Below, piece by piece: positions 55,730 through 64,000 of a DNA stretch of 64,000 nt (position 1 is the stretch's first letter; each line of letters opens with the position of its first letter). The DNA lies in the NCBI RefSeq assembly GCF_003148825.1, contig NZ_QGGZ01000011.1, positions 338,359 through 402,358 on the forward strand, in the 5' to 3' direction. The notes beneath the pieces were generated by a model. That model worked only from the letters and a program-made list of their open reading frames with translations, ran no database searches and was not told where the DNA came from. Both the position numbers and the translations under genes were made by a program. The stretch comes from Streptomyces sp. CG 926. Lineage in GTDB: Bacteria > Actinomycetota > Actinomycetes > Streptomycetales > Streptomycetaceae.

Positions 55730-55975
55730 GTGAAGAACTTCAAGAAGGCCGCAGCCGTCACCATGATCGCGGGCGGCCTCCTCGCCGCCGGCGCCGGTGT
55801 CTCCTCGGCGCACGGCGGTGCGTCGGCGGAGGGCGAGGCCCTGAACTCGCCCGGCGTGGCCTCCGGGAACCAGGTCCAGGTTCCCGTGCACATCCCCGTG
55901 AACGTGGTGGGCAACACGGTCAATGTGATCGGCCTGCTCAACCCCGCCTTCGGCAACACCGGCGTCAACGCCTGA
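55730..55975 (+). CDS. chpE: chaplin ChpE (short, cysteine-free)
   Basis: The 81-residue protein begins VKNFKKAAAVTMIAGG, has a signal peptide ending near SSAHGG, and a chaplin domain with GVASGNQVQVPVHIPVNVVGNTVNVIG and ALNSPGV/GNTGVNA. Chaplins form the amyloid-like coat that lowers surface tension so aerial hyphae can rise. It has no cysteine, which is the diagnostic property of ChpE among short chaplins. GGAGGA precedes the GTG by about 8 nt. A perfect terminator follows. Confidence 0.93.
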   Translation: MKNFKKAAAVTMIAGGLLAAGAGVSSAHGGASAEGEALNSPGVASGNQVQVPVHIPVNVVGNTVNVIGLLNPAFGNTGVNA

Positions 55976-55981
55976 CCCGCC

Positions 55982-56032
55982 CCGCCCCGGCCCCGCTTCC
56001 CCACCTCTCCCTGGGAAGCGGGGCCGGGGCGG
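55982..56032 (+). terminator. perfect 20-bp stem terminator after chpE
   Basis: A 20-bp perfect stem (CCGCCCCGGCCCCGCTTCCC and complement) closes on an 11-nt loop, 7 nt after the chpE stop. Confidence 0.9.
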
Positions 56033-56101
56033 TGTGCCGGTCGGGCGACCCCCGCGCGAGCCTCGCCCCGCCGCCCGACCGGCCCCCCTAGCGTGACCGG
56101 C

Positions 56102-57085
56102 ATGACGAGGAGCCGGGGCGTCGCCCTACGTACTGTCGGTGTGCTCTGCGCGGCGGCGACCCTGACAGGACTGGTGGCCGCACCGCCCGAGCGGCCCGGT
56201 CGCCTCGTCTACGTGGCGAACCTCCACTCCGATACGGTCTCGGTCGTCGACACCCGCTCCGACACCGTCGTGGACAGCGTCTCCGTGGGGGACGGGCCCG
56301 ACAGCGTGGCCCTCGATCCCGACGGGTCCCGCCTCTACGTCACCAACTCCGCGGCGGACACCGTGTCGGTGGTCGACACCCGCACCAGGACAGTCGTCGA
56401 AACTGTCGGAGTCGGGCACGAACCGAGCAGGGTGACGGTCTCCCCGGACAACAGGAACGTCTACGTGGCCGACGTCGGCGCGGGCACCGTGTCGGTGATC
56501 AGCACCCGCACCCTCACCGTCACGGACACCATCGCCGTGGGCGACGCGCCCCTGGGCCTGGCGGTGACACCGGACGGACGCACGCTGTACGTCGCCACCG
56601 CCGGCGCCGACAGCGTCTCCGTGGTCAGCACCGACAGCGGCACGGTCACCGGCACCGTCCCCGTGGGCAGCGGACCCACCGCCCTGGCCCTCGCCCCCGA
56701 CGGCCGACACCTCTACGTCTCCAACCTCACCTCGGACGACGTGTCGGTGGTCGACACCCGGACCCGCACGGAGACGGACCGCATCCCGGTCGGGGACCAG
56801 CCGGCGGGCATCGAAGTACTACCGGACGGCGGCCGCGTCTACGTGGCCGACGTCGGCGCGGGAACCGTGTCGGTGATCAGCACCCGCAGCCGCACCGTCA
56901 CGGACACCATCGCCGTGGGCGACGGTCCCAACGGTCTCGCGGTCGGCCCTGACGGCTGCAGCGTCCACGTCAGCAACTTCGACTCGGACACCTTGTCGGT
57001 GATCGACACGAGAACGGGCGGGACGGCCACGGTCCCGGTCGGCGACGGCCCGACCGGCGTCACGGCGCAACCGACACCGCGCTGA
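56102..57085 (+). CDS. secreted YVTN-type beta-propeller protein
   Basis: The 327-residue protein has a signal peptide (ALRTVGVLCAAATLTGLVAA) and seven ~42-residue blades of the VYVxNxxSDTVSVVDTRT type with VGDGP turns (YVTN/lactonase-like propeller). TAGCGT lies 7 nt before the ATG, suggesting leaderless transcription. Two blades are almost identical in DNA (see the repeats). It may bind a ligand or cell surface; no enzyme residues are evident. It is followed by a repetitive element. Confidence 0.85.
   Translation: MTRSRGVALRTVGVLCAAATLTGLVAAPPERPGRLVYVANLHSDTVSVVDTRSDTVVDSVSVGDGPDSVALDPDGSRLYVTNSAADTVSVVDTRTRTVVETVGVGHEPSRVTVSPDNRNVYVADVGAGTVSVISTRTLTVTDTIAVGDAPLGLAVTPDGRTLYVATAGADSVSVVSTDSGTVTGTVPVGSGPTALALAPDGRHLYVSNLTSDDVSVVDTRTRTETDRIPVGDQPAGIEVLPDGGRVYVADVGAGTVSVISTRSRTVTDTIAVGDGPNGLAVGPDGCSVHVSNFDSDTLSVIDTRTGGTATVPVGDGPTGVTAQPTPR
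56461..56545 (+). repeat. 85-bp intragenic repeat, copy 1
   Basis: This segment of the propeller gene recurs 378 bp downstream (126 codons, three blades) at 56839-56923 with about 3 mismatches in 85 bp. Confidence 0.85.
56839..56923 (+). repeat. 85-bp intragenic repeat, copy 2
   Basis: Second copy of the repeat at 56461-56545. Both encode DVGAGTVSVIST and TVTDTIAVGD; mismatches include one silent and two in the adjacent Ser/Thr-Arg/Leu codons. Confidence 0.85.
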
Positions 57086-57113
57086 CCCGGGGCGCGCCCA
57101 CCCAGCTCACTCC

Positions 57114-57158
57114 CAGCCCCGCCGGCGTTCGAGGCGCGGGGTGTGGGGCGGAGCCCCA
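57114..57158. repeat. Streptomyces intergenic repeat (CAGCCCCGCCGGCGTTCGAG type)
   Basis: The segment starts CAGCCCCGCCGGCGTTCGAG and continues with GCGCGGGGTGTGGGGCGGAG and CCCCA. I recall this unit as widespread in Streptomyces intergenic regions; its paired GC arms can fold. The surrounding 57086-57222 has no gene. Confidence 0.7.
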
Positions 57159-57222
57159 CGATGCCCGGCGCAGCCGGGGCCGCCCGCGCAGCGGCGGCGC
57201 ACCCGATCCCCCCGCCCGGGGG

Positions 57223-58005
57223 TCACCCCCGCTCGCGCGCCTCGACGGCCGAGTTGTACGCCGCCACCAGCGCCCGCCGAGCGACCCGCTCGACCGGCCG
57301 CAACGCCTCCGCCCGCGCCGCCATCTCCGAGGCGGCCACCGCGCCCCCGTGCCCGTTCTCGTACGCCAGCGACACCATCAGGTCCACCCGCTGCGCCAGC
57401 GCCAGTACCCGCACGGCCCGCGGCGGGTATCCCGGGGCCAGCGCCTCCCGTCCGGCCTCGGCCCGTGCCCGGTACGCCGACAACGCGGCCTCCGCCACCG
57501 GCCCGGACCCCGCCACGTCCAGCCGGGTCAGCACCTCGGTCGCCTCGCGCAGCGCCTCCGCGAGCTCCCGCTCCGCCTCGCTCAGCGAGGGCACGTCGGC
57601 CGGCGGGGCCTCCCGGACCGGCAGCACGTGCCAGGTCACCGACACGTGCGCGTCCCCGGCCGGCCCGGCCTCGGACACCTCCGGCACCAGACCCAGCGCC
57701 GCCCCCACCGCGACGACCGCCTCCTCGGCCTCCAGCGCCCGCGCGTTGAACTCCGGCGGCCCGCTCAGCCCCAGCGGATGCCCCGGCGCCGGCAGTGCCA
57801 CCCGTAGACCGGACACCCCCAACGCGCGCAGCCGGCCGAGCGCCAGGGTGAGCCCGACCGGGCCCGTCTCGCCCGGCAGCCCCTCCACCCGGTGCACGGC
57901 GTCCTCGCCCACGATCGACAACACGGCCTCGTCGGGCGAGACCAGACCGGCCAGCAGTGCGTTCCCCCAGGCGGCCAAGCGCCCTGAACGTGGTTCGAAA
58001 AGCAT
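57223..58005 (-). CDS. conserved hypothetical protein
   Basis: The 260-residue soluble protein begins MLFEPRSGRLAAWGNALLAG. It has an N-terminal alpha/beta half (about 1-130) and a C-terminal helical half rich in Ala/Glu/Arg (about 140-260; AERELAEALREATEVLTRLD). I know it only as an actinobacterial conserved hypothetical. It is divergent from the ABC ATPase gene, 136 bp away. Confidence 0.75.
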   Translation of the reverse strand: MLFEPRSGRLAAWGNALLAGLVSPDEAVLSIVGEDAVHRVEGLPGETGPVGLTLALGRLRALGVSGLRVALPAPGHPLGLSGPPEFNARALEAEEAVVAVGAALGLVPEVSEAGPAGDAHVSVTWHVLPVREAPPADVPSLSEAERELAEALREATEVLTRLDVAGSGPVAEAALSAYRARAEAGREALAPGYPPRAVRVLALAQRVDLMVSLAYENGHGGAVAASEMAARAEALRPVERVARRALVAAYNSAVEARERG

Positions 58006-58141
58006 CCCCCTACTTTACGGATCGGCCCCGGCACCGGGCCCCGGCCCCGGAGCCCGCTCCGAGTGGCGTAGGTTTTCCCATAGGGGCTGCGTCTACCGGC
58101 GCGCACAGCAAACCGTGACTGCAAGGGGTGACAACACGCTC

Positions 58142-58936
<795 letters not shown>

Positions 58937-58997
58937 ACCCCTCTTACGGGTCGCCGCACCCTGTCCCGACCGCGCCCACCCGACCTACCATGACCAT

Positions 58998-59426
58998 GTG
59001 GACATCGACGCGTGGGTCTGGTGGCTCATCGGCGCGGTCGGACTGGGCATCCCCCTCGTCCTGACCGCCATGCCGGAGTTCGGCATGTTCGCGGTCGGGG
59101 CGGTCGCGGCCGCCGTCACGGCCGCCCTCGGCGGGGAAGTGGTGGCCCAGGTCCTGGTCTTCGTCATCGTGTCGGTCGCGCTCATCGCCGTCGTACGGCC
59201 GATCGCCAACCGCCACCGCGACCAGCGCCCCCAACACCGCAGCGGCATCGACGCCTTGAGGGGCAGATCCGCGGTCGTCCTGGAACGGGTCGACGGCAGC
59301 GGCGGCCGCATCAAGCTCGCCGGCGAGGTCTGGTCCGCACGCAGCCTCGACGCGGACACCAGCTTCGAACCCGGCCGGTCCGTCGATGTGGTGGAGATCG
59401 ACGGGGCGACCGCCGTCGTCATGTGA
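58998..59426 (+). CDS. NfeD-family membrane protein
   Basis: The 142-residue protein has two to three N-terminal membrane helices (about 7-66) and a C-terminal OB-like NfeD domain (ALRGRSAVVLERVDGSGGRIKLAGEVWSARSLD). TACCAT lies 6 nt before the GTG, suggesting a leaderless mRNA. It lies directly upstream of the SPFH gene, the usual partner of NfeD in membrane microdomains. Confidence 0.88.
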   Translation: MDIDAWVWWLIGAVGLGIPLVLTAMPEFGMFAVGAVAAAVTAALGGEVVAQVLVFVIVSVALIAVVRPIANRHRDQRPQHRSGIDALRGRSAVVLERVDGSGGRIKLAGEVWSARSLDADTSFEPGRSVDVVEIDGATAVVM

Positions 59427-59510
59427 CAACCAGCCTGCTCGCGGCCCCAAGGTCTGCGAGACTCCGATCAACGGGGCAGCACAGACAGCCGGAAGGGCAC
59501 GGGGAACCGC

Positions 59511-60497
59511 ATGCAACCGATCATCATCGTCCTGATCATTCTGGTGGTTCTGGTCTTCATCGCACTGGTCAAGACGATCCAGGTGATCCCGCAGGCCAGC
59601 GCCGCCATCGTCGAGCGGTTCGGCCGCTACACCCGCACCCTCAACGCGGGCCTCAACATCGTCGTCCCGTTCATCGACTCGATCCGCAACCGGATCGACC
59701 TCCGCGAGCAGGTCGTCCCCTTCCCGCCGCAGCCCGTCATCACCCAGGACAACCTGGTCGTCAACATCGACACCGTCATCTACTACCAGGTGACCGACGC
59801 GCGGGCCGCGACCTACGAAGTGGCCAGCTACATCCAGGCCATCGAGCAGCTCACCGTCACCACCCTCCGCAACATCATCGGTGGCATGGACCTGGAGCGG
59901 ACCCTCACCTCCCGCGAGGAGATCAACGCGGCCCTGCGCGGCGTCCTCGACGAGGCCACCGGCAAGTGGGGCATCCGCGTCAACCGCGTCGAGCTCAAGG
60001 CCATCGAGCCGCCGACCTCCATCCAGGACTCGATGGAGAAGCAGATGCGCGCCGACCGCGACAAGCGCGCCGCGATCCTCCAGGCCGAAGGTGTCCGGCA
60101 GTCCGAGATCCTGCGCGCCGAGGGTGAGAAGCAGTCCTCCATCCTGCGCGCCGAAGGTGACGCCAAGGCCGCCGCACTGCGCGCCGAGGGCGAGGCCCAG
60201 GCCATCCGCACGGTCTTCGAGTCCATCCACGCCGGCGACGCCGACCAGAAGCTCCTCGCCTACCAGTACCTCCAGATGCTTCCGAAGATCGCCGAAGGCG
60301 ACGCCAACAAGCTCTGGATCGTGCCGAGCGAGATCGGCGACGCCCTCAAGGGACTCTCCGGCGCCATGGGCAACTTCGGCCCCATGGGCGGCGGTTCGGG
60401 CTTCAACCCGCAGAACGCCGGCAAGGACGGCGGCGGCATCCCGGCCGCACGGGACAAGGACGGCGCGGAACGCCGCGAACAGCCCCCCATCGACTGA
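59511..60497 (+). CDS. SPFH/Band 7 (stomatin/QmcA-like) membrane protein
   Basis: The 328-residue protein has one N-terminal membrane helix (IIIVLIILVVLVFIALV), the Band 7 domain (IQVIPQASAAIVERFGRYTRTLNAGLNIVVPF), then a coiled-coil region (about 185-245; repeated ILRAEG units) and a Gly-rich tail. Such proteins scaffold membrane microdomains and regulate FtsH-type proteases. NfeD precedes it by 84 bp. Confidence 0.93.
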   Translation: MQPIIIVLIILVVLVFIALVKTIQVIPQASAAIVERFGRYTRTLNAGLNIVVPFIDSIRNRIDLREQVVPFPPQPVITQDNLVVNIDTVIYYQVTDARAATYEVASYIQAIEQLTVTTLRNIIGGMDLERTLTSREEINAALRGVLDEATGKWGIRVNRVELKAIEPPTSIQDSMEKQMRADRDKRAAILQAEGVRQSEILRAEGEKQSSILRAEGDAKAAALRAEGEAQAIRTVFESIHAGDADQKLLAYQYLQMLPKIAEGDANKLWIVPSEIGDALKGLSGAMGNFGPMGGGSGFNPQNAGKDGGGIPAARDKDGAERREQPPID

Positions 60498-60586
60498 CCG
60501 GCCACCCCTTCATGCATGATCGGTGAGGCCCCTCGACCTTCATGGCGGGGAGGCGACTCACTCATGCAAAGGGGATGGCATCGTCC

Positions 60587-61357
60587 ATGTCCATCTGGGA
60601 ATCACTCGCTGTCTTCGCCGCCGGTATCGGCGCGGGCACGATCAACACCATCGTCGGCTCCGGCACCCTGATCACCTTCCCGGTGCTGCTCGCCACCGGC
60701 CTGCCCCCGGTCACCGCCAACGTGTCCAACACCCTCGGCCTGGTGCCCGGGTCGATCAGCGGAGCCATCGGCTACCGCAAGGAGCTCCAGGGACAGCGCG
60801 CCCGCATCCTGCGGCTCGGCTCCGTGTCCCTCGTCGGCGGACTCGCGGGCGCGATCCTGCTCCTCACCCTGCCGTCCGAGTCCTTCGACACGATCGTGCC
60901 CGTCCTGATCGCGCTGGCCCTCGTCCTCGTCGTCCTGCAGCCCCGACTCGCCGCCGCGCTGCGCCGACGCGAGGAAGCCGCCGGAGGCGACACCCGCCAC
61001 CCCGACGGCGGACCGGCCCTGCTCGGCGGCATGCTGCTCTCCAGCGCGTACGGAGGCTACTTCGGCGCCGCCCAGGGCGTGCTCTACCTCGGCCTGATGG
61101 GCCTGCTGCTCCGCGAGGACCTGCAACGCGTCAACGCCGTCAAGAACGTCATCGCCGCTCTGGTCAACGGCATCGCGGCCGTCGTCTTCCTCTTCGTCGC
61201 CGAGTTCGACTGGACCGCCGTCGTCCTCATCGCCATCGGCTCCACGATCGGCGGCCAGATCGGAGCCAAGGTCGGCCGCCGCCTCTCGCCGACCATCCTG
61301 CGCGCGGTCATCGTGACGGTAGGCATCCTCGCCATCGTCCAACTGCTCATCAGCTGA
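60587..61357 (+). CDS. TSUP (TauE/SafE) family membrane permease
   Basis: The 256-residue protein has about eight membrane helices and two repeats with GAGTINTIVGSGTLITFPVLLATG and GGYFGAAQGVLYLGLMGLLL, the TSUP pattern. The family exports sulfite or other sulfur-containing organic anions. I chose the ATG at 60587 (MSIWES); its RBS is weak, and an ATG at 60575 is possible. A terminator stem begins inside its last codons. Confidence 0.88.
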   Translation: MSIWESLAVFAAGIGAGTINTIVGSGTLITFPVLLATGLPPVTANVSNTLGLVPGSISGAIGYRKELQGQRARILRLGSVSLVGGLAGAILLLTLPSESFDTIVPVLIALALVLVVLQPRLAAALRRREEAAGGDTRHPDGGPALLGGMLLSSAYGGYFGAAQGVLYLGLMGLLLREDLQRVNAVKNVIAALVNGIAAVVFLFVAEFDWTAVVLIAIGSTIGGQIGAKVGRRLSPTILRAVIVTVGILAIVQLLIS

Positions 61358-61387
61358 GCGACGTAGAAGAACTACGTCGCTCAGCTG
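61351..61387. terminator. bidirectional perfect-stem terminator containing the TSUP stop codon
   Basis: A perfect 16-bp stem (CAGCTGAGCGACGTAG and complement) with loop AAGAA spans the TSUP stop codon and lies between convergent genes. Confidence 0.85.
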
Positions 61388-61416
61388 ATCCGCATCCATC
61401 AATACGGCGGATCCGG

Positions 61417-61920
61417 CTAGGCGGACCGCTCCAGCCACTCCGGGAGCGCATCCCGCCCAGCCACCCCCAGGGCCAGCAGCATCGCGTCCGCCGGCGACGG
61501 CACGAACGGCTTCCGGAGGAGCGGCATCCCCGCCTCCTCCGGAGTCCGCGCCGCCTTGCGGTGGTTGTCCTCGGCGCAGGAAGCCACCGTGTTCAGCCAG
61601 GTGTCCCCACCCCCCTGGGCCCGCGGCAGTACGTGGTCCACGGTCGTCGCGCGCTTCCCGCAGTACGCGCACCGGTGCTGGTCCCGGACCAGCACCCCCC
61701 TCCGTGACCAGGGAGCATGTCTTCGGAAGGGCACCCGGACATACCTGCAGAGCCTGATCACCCGGGGCATCGGAAGATCCATGGTGGCCGCGCGCACACG
61801 CAGCTCGGGGTGCGACTGTTCGACGACGGCCTTGTCCTGGAGCACCAGAACCACGGCACGATTCAGAGTCACTGTCGACAGCGGCTCGAAGCTCGCATTC
61901 AGCACCAGCGTGTCCCGCAT
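61417..61920 (-). CDS. HNH endonuclease
   Basis: The 167-residue protein has the HNH pattern RCAYCGKRATTVDHVLPRAQGGGDTWLNTVASCAEDN (about 83-119): two Cys pairs for structural zinc and the catalytic histidine in VDHVLPR. The N-terminus RDTLVLNASFEPLSTVTLNRAV is typical of small actinobacterial HNH proteins, often of unknown role. GGGAGG lies about 7 nt before the ATG. Confidence 0.88.
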   Translation of the reverse strand: MRDTLVLNASFEPLSTVTLNRAVVLVLQDKAVVEQSHPELRVRAATMDLPMPRVIRLCRYVRVPFRRHAPWSRRGVLVRDQHRCAYCGKRATTVDHVLPRAQGGGDTWLNTVASCAEDNHRKAARTPEEAGMPLLRKPFVPSPADAMLLALGVAGRDALPEWLERSA

Positions 61921-62010
61921 CTCGCCCACCTCCCGTGTGCAGGCCCGCGACCACCCTGGCGGCAAGGCCCGGAACCACTCTGGCCGCGCGCGCCACGCGG
62001 GACAACGCAA

Positions 62011-62053
62011 TAAAAATGCCCGGTCCTGGCCTTCTTTAGACCAGGACCGGGCA
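62011..62053 (-). terminator. intrinsic terminator after spo0M-like gene
   Basis: TGCCCGGTCCTGG and CCAGGACCGGGCA form a perfect 13-bp stem at 62017-62053. Read on the minus strand it is followed by TTTTTATT, a classic T-run. Confidence 0.92.
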
Positions 62054-62107
62054 AACGCTCGAGGAACGATCAGCCGAGAGGTGGCTCGGGCCCGAGCCCG
62101 AAGCCGG

Positions 62108-62890
62108 TCAGAACCAGTTGCGCTGCGAACCGACCGACGCGATCCACTGGTTCAGGTATGCCGCCCAGTCCGTGTCCTGGTACGACTGCAGCCCCACCTG
62201 GAAGCAGCGGTAGGTGTCGCTGCCCTCGGTGAACAGACCCGGCTTCTTGTCCATCTCCAGCACGACGTCCATCTCCCGGCCGTCGGAGATGAAGGTGAGC
62301 TCGACCTGGTGCAGCCCGCGGTACTGCGACGGCGGCAGGAACTCGATCTCCTGGTAGAAGGGCAGCGACTGGCGCGTCCCGCGGATGTGCCCGCGCTCCA
62401 TGTCCGCGCTGCGGAAGGTGAAGCCGAGCTGGCGGAAGGCATCGAGGATCGCCTGCTGCGCCGGCACCGGGTGCACGTTGATCGCGTCGAGGTCACCGGC
62501 GTCCACCGCGCGAGCGATCTCCAGCTCGGTGCTGACCCCGATGTTCATCCCGTGCAGGTGCTGCCCACCGAAGTGGGTGATCGGCGTCTCCCAGGGGATC
62601 TCCAGCCCGAAGGGCACCACGTGCAGCGCGCCGGGCTGAACCTTGAACGCACCGCCCAGACGCTGCTTGGTGAAGACGATGTCCTGCTTGTACTCCTGGT
62701 CCCCGCCCTCGACCTCGACCCGCGCCTGCAGCCCGACGGACAGCCCCTCGATCTGCTGCTCCACGGATCCACCCTGGATCCGGACCTCGCCCTGGACGAT
62801 TCCGCCCGGCACGACGTTCGGCTCGGTGATGATCGTGTCGACCGAAGCACCACCGGCGCCCAGGCTCGCGAACAGCTTCTTGAAGCCCAT
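62108..62890 (-). CDS. spo0M: Spo0M-family sporulation-control protein
   Basis: The 260-residue protein matches the Spo0M (PF07070) family: GFKKLFASLGAGGASVDTII at the start, GGIVQGEVRIQGG with an arrestin-like beta-sandwich, VQPGALHVVPFGLEIPWETP and GQHLHGMNIGVSTELEIARAVD in the middle. The family influences sporulation and cell-wall growth in Bacillus and Streptomyces. A canonical terminator follows it. Confidence 0.92.
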   Translation of the reverse strand: MGFKKLFASLGAGGASVDTIITEPNVVPGGIVQGEVRIQGGSVEQQIEGLSVGLQARVEVEGGDQEYKQDIVFTKQRLGGAFKVQPGALHVVPFGLEIPWETPITHFGGQHLHGMNIGVSTELEIARAVDAGDLDAINVHPVPAQQAILDAFRQLGFTFRSADMERGHIRGTRQSLPFYQEIEFLPPSQYRGLHQVELTFISDGREMDVVLEMDKKPGLFTEGSDTYRCFQVGLQSYQDTDWAAYLNQWIASVGSQRNWF

Positions 62891-62999
62891 GCTCTAACTC
62901 CCCTTGAAAGGATCTGGCGACTACGCCGCGACTACCCCGTATCAACGCGGAACCTTAGGCCCCGGTTCCAGGTGGACGCGTTCCACTACGCTCGACCGG

Positions 63000-63641
63000 A
63001 TGAGCGCGCGCCCTGACCGTACGCCCCTGCCCAGGTCCTTCTTCGACCGCCCGGTCCTCACCGTGGCCCCGGACCTCCTGGGCCGCACCCTCGTCCGCCG
63101 CACGACGGACGGACCCCTCGAACTGCGCATCACGGAGGTGGAGGCCTACGAGGGGGAGACCGACCCCGGCTCCCACGCCTACCGCGGCCGCACCGCCTGC
63201 AACGCCTCCATGTTCGGTCCACCCGGACACGCGTACGTCTACTTCATCTACGGCATGTGGTTCAGCCTCAACCTGGTGTGCGGCCCCCCGGGCCGTGCGA
63301 GCGGGGTACTGCTGCGCGCGGGCGAGGTTACGGTGGGGGCCGACCTGGCCACCAAACGTCGAGTTTCAGCCAGAAGCCCGAGGGAACTGGCCAAGGGCCC
63401 GGCCCGCCTGGCCACAGCCTTGGACGTGGACCGCTCCCTCGACGGCACCGACCTCTGCGCGGGCCCCGATTCCCCCTTGTCCCTGCTTACGGGCACCCCG
63501 ACCGCGGCGGACCTGATGAGCAGCGGCCCGCGTACGGGAGTGGGCGGAGCCGGCGCGGCCCACCCGTACCGCTTCTGGATCACCAACGACCCGACGGTGA
63601 GCCCGTACCGCGCCCACGCACCACGCCGCCGCTCAACTTGA
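63000..63641 (+). CDS. 3-methyladenine DNA glycosylase (AAG/MPG family)
   Basis: The 213-residue protein matches the AAG fold: ARTLLGRTLV-like DLLGRTLVRR, EVEAYEGETDPGSHAYRGRT (with the catalytic Glu), CNASMFGPPGHAYVYFIYGMWFSLNLVC and the C-terminal TNDPTVS. It removes alkylated bases. TACGCT lies 7 nt before the ATG, consistent with a leaderless mRNA. It is the last gene before the rRNA region. Confidence 0.92.
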   Translation: MSARPDRTPLPRSFFDRPVLTVAPDLLGRTLVRRTTDGPLELRITEVEAYEGETDPGSHAYRGRTACNASMFGPPGHAYVYFIYGMWFSLNLVCGPPGRASGVLLRAGEVTVGADLATKRRVSARSPRELAKGPARLATALDVDRSLDGTDLCAGPDSPLSLLTGTPTAADLMSSGPRTGVGGAGAAHPYRFWITNDPTVSPYRAHAPRRRST

Positions 63642-64000
63642 CTCGGACCTTCCGGACCCCTAACGTAGTCCGAGCCGCTTGAACGGGCACTGCTATCAGC
63701 AGCCTCCCGGAGCGGCCAACCCACTACCTACGACTTACCCCTGGCGGGGTCCTATTCGGCATGCCCGAATTCCTGGCCAGTGGCTCGATTATGAGCCGCA
63801 AGGGATAAGCGCTAAAGTGGTGGAGCGCCGAAAGGCAAAGACCCCCAACGGTCACCGAATTCAAATCCACCGCCGGAAACGGCGCGGAAATGATCTGGTA
63901 GAGTTGGAAACGCAAGAACAGAACGAAAGCCCGGAGGAAAGCCCGAGAGGGTGAGTACAAAGGAAGCGTCCGTTCCTTGAGAACTCAACAGCGTGCCAAA
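63642..64000 (+). promoter_or_regulatory. promoter region and leader of an rRNA (rrn) operon
   Basis: No credible gene fills this 359 bp. -10-like hexamers TAAAGT (63813-63818) and TAGAGT (63899-63904) suggest tandem promoters; the -35 elements are poor. Two GAAAGCCCG units at about 63927-63950 and the boxA-like TTCCTTGAGAACTCAACAGC (63974-63993) match the Streptomyces and mycobacterial rRNA leader. The 16S gene itself should start just past the right edge. Confidence 0.85.

Noticed and set aside
63724..63960. Short minus-strand open frame in the rrn leader
   Set aside because: It lies across rRNA promoter and leader sequence and has no RBS or protein-like composition.

Overview
The window is chromosomal DNA from a Streptomyces-type actinomycete. 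It has very high GC, strong third-position GC bias, GTG and TTG starts, chaplin and 'streptophobe' genes, the Gbn nucleoid protein and a Spo0M-type sporulation protein. From memory, the gene order (pit, ABC-F, gbn, enoyl-CoA hydratase, Asp23 cluster ... moaA, tyrS, tldD/E, fabG-fabI, serB, queA-like, two-component pair, chpE ... spo0M) resembles the S. coelicolor core region around SCO1846-SCO1790. This synteny was not computed. No integrase, transposase, tRNA, CRISPR array or biosynthetic cluster was seen, so this is core chromosome with scattered accessory genes. It ends in the promoter and leader of an rRNA operon, just before the 16S gene.

Layout. 1-6 kb: Pit phosphate transporter behind a clear PHO box, an alpha/beta hydrolase, a conserved unknown protein, a VOC protein and a zinc metallopeptidase. 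6-12 kb: an ABC-F ATPase preceded by a seven-codon leaderless mini-ORF, gbn, an enoyl-CoA hydratase-like gene, and a five-gene Asp23/AmaP envelope-stress operon. 12-17 kb: SURF1, a small zinc protein, a DEDD exonuclease with BRCT domain, and a large protein combining a canonical RING finger with a TerD-like domain. 17-23 kb: a TetR regulator divergent from an acetoacetate decarboxylase/SDR/two-amidohydrolase operon, with a perfect operator-like palindrome between. 22-29 kb: a NACHT NTPase with leucine-rich repeats (bacterial NLR-like), divergent from an ether-lipid-like pair (fatty acid hydroxylase family plus lysoplasmalogenase) and a zinc alcohol dehydrogenase.

28-41 kb: subtilisin, DUF485/acetate symporter, moaA, small membrane proteins, tyrS, tldD/pmbA and fabG-fabI. 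41-52 kb: GntR/MFS/SGM_5486 module, SixA phosphatase, serB, a streptophobe membrane protein, an FHA-FHA-ABC exporter and a secreted lytic transglycosylase. 52-64 kb: SDR with a divergent QueA-like protein, a GAF histidine kinase/NarL response regulator pair, the cysteine-free chaplin chpE, a YVTN beta-propeller, an ABC ATPase, NfeD and SPFH proteins, a TSUP permease, an HNH nuclease, Spo0M, a 3-methyladenine glycosylase and the rrn control region.

Most likely hunt targets are the RING/TerD protein, the NACHT-LRR protein, the TetR-controlled decarboxylase/amidohydrolase operon, the ether-lipid-like gene pair, the divergent QueA homologue and the ABC-F leader mini-ORF. Several genes also share a leaderless layout: a -10-like hexamer 6-7 nt before the start codon.
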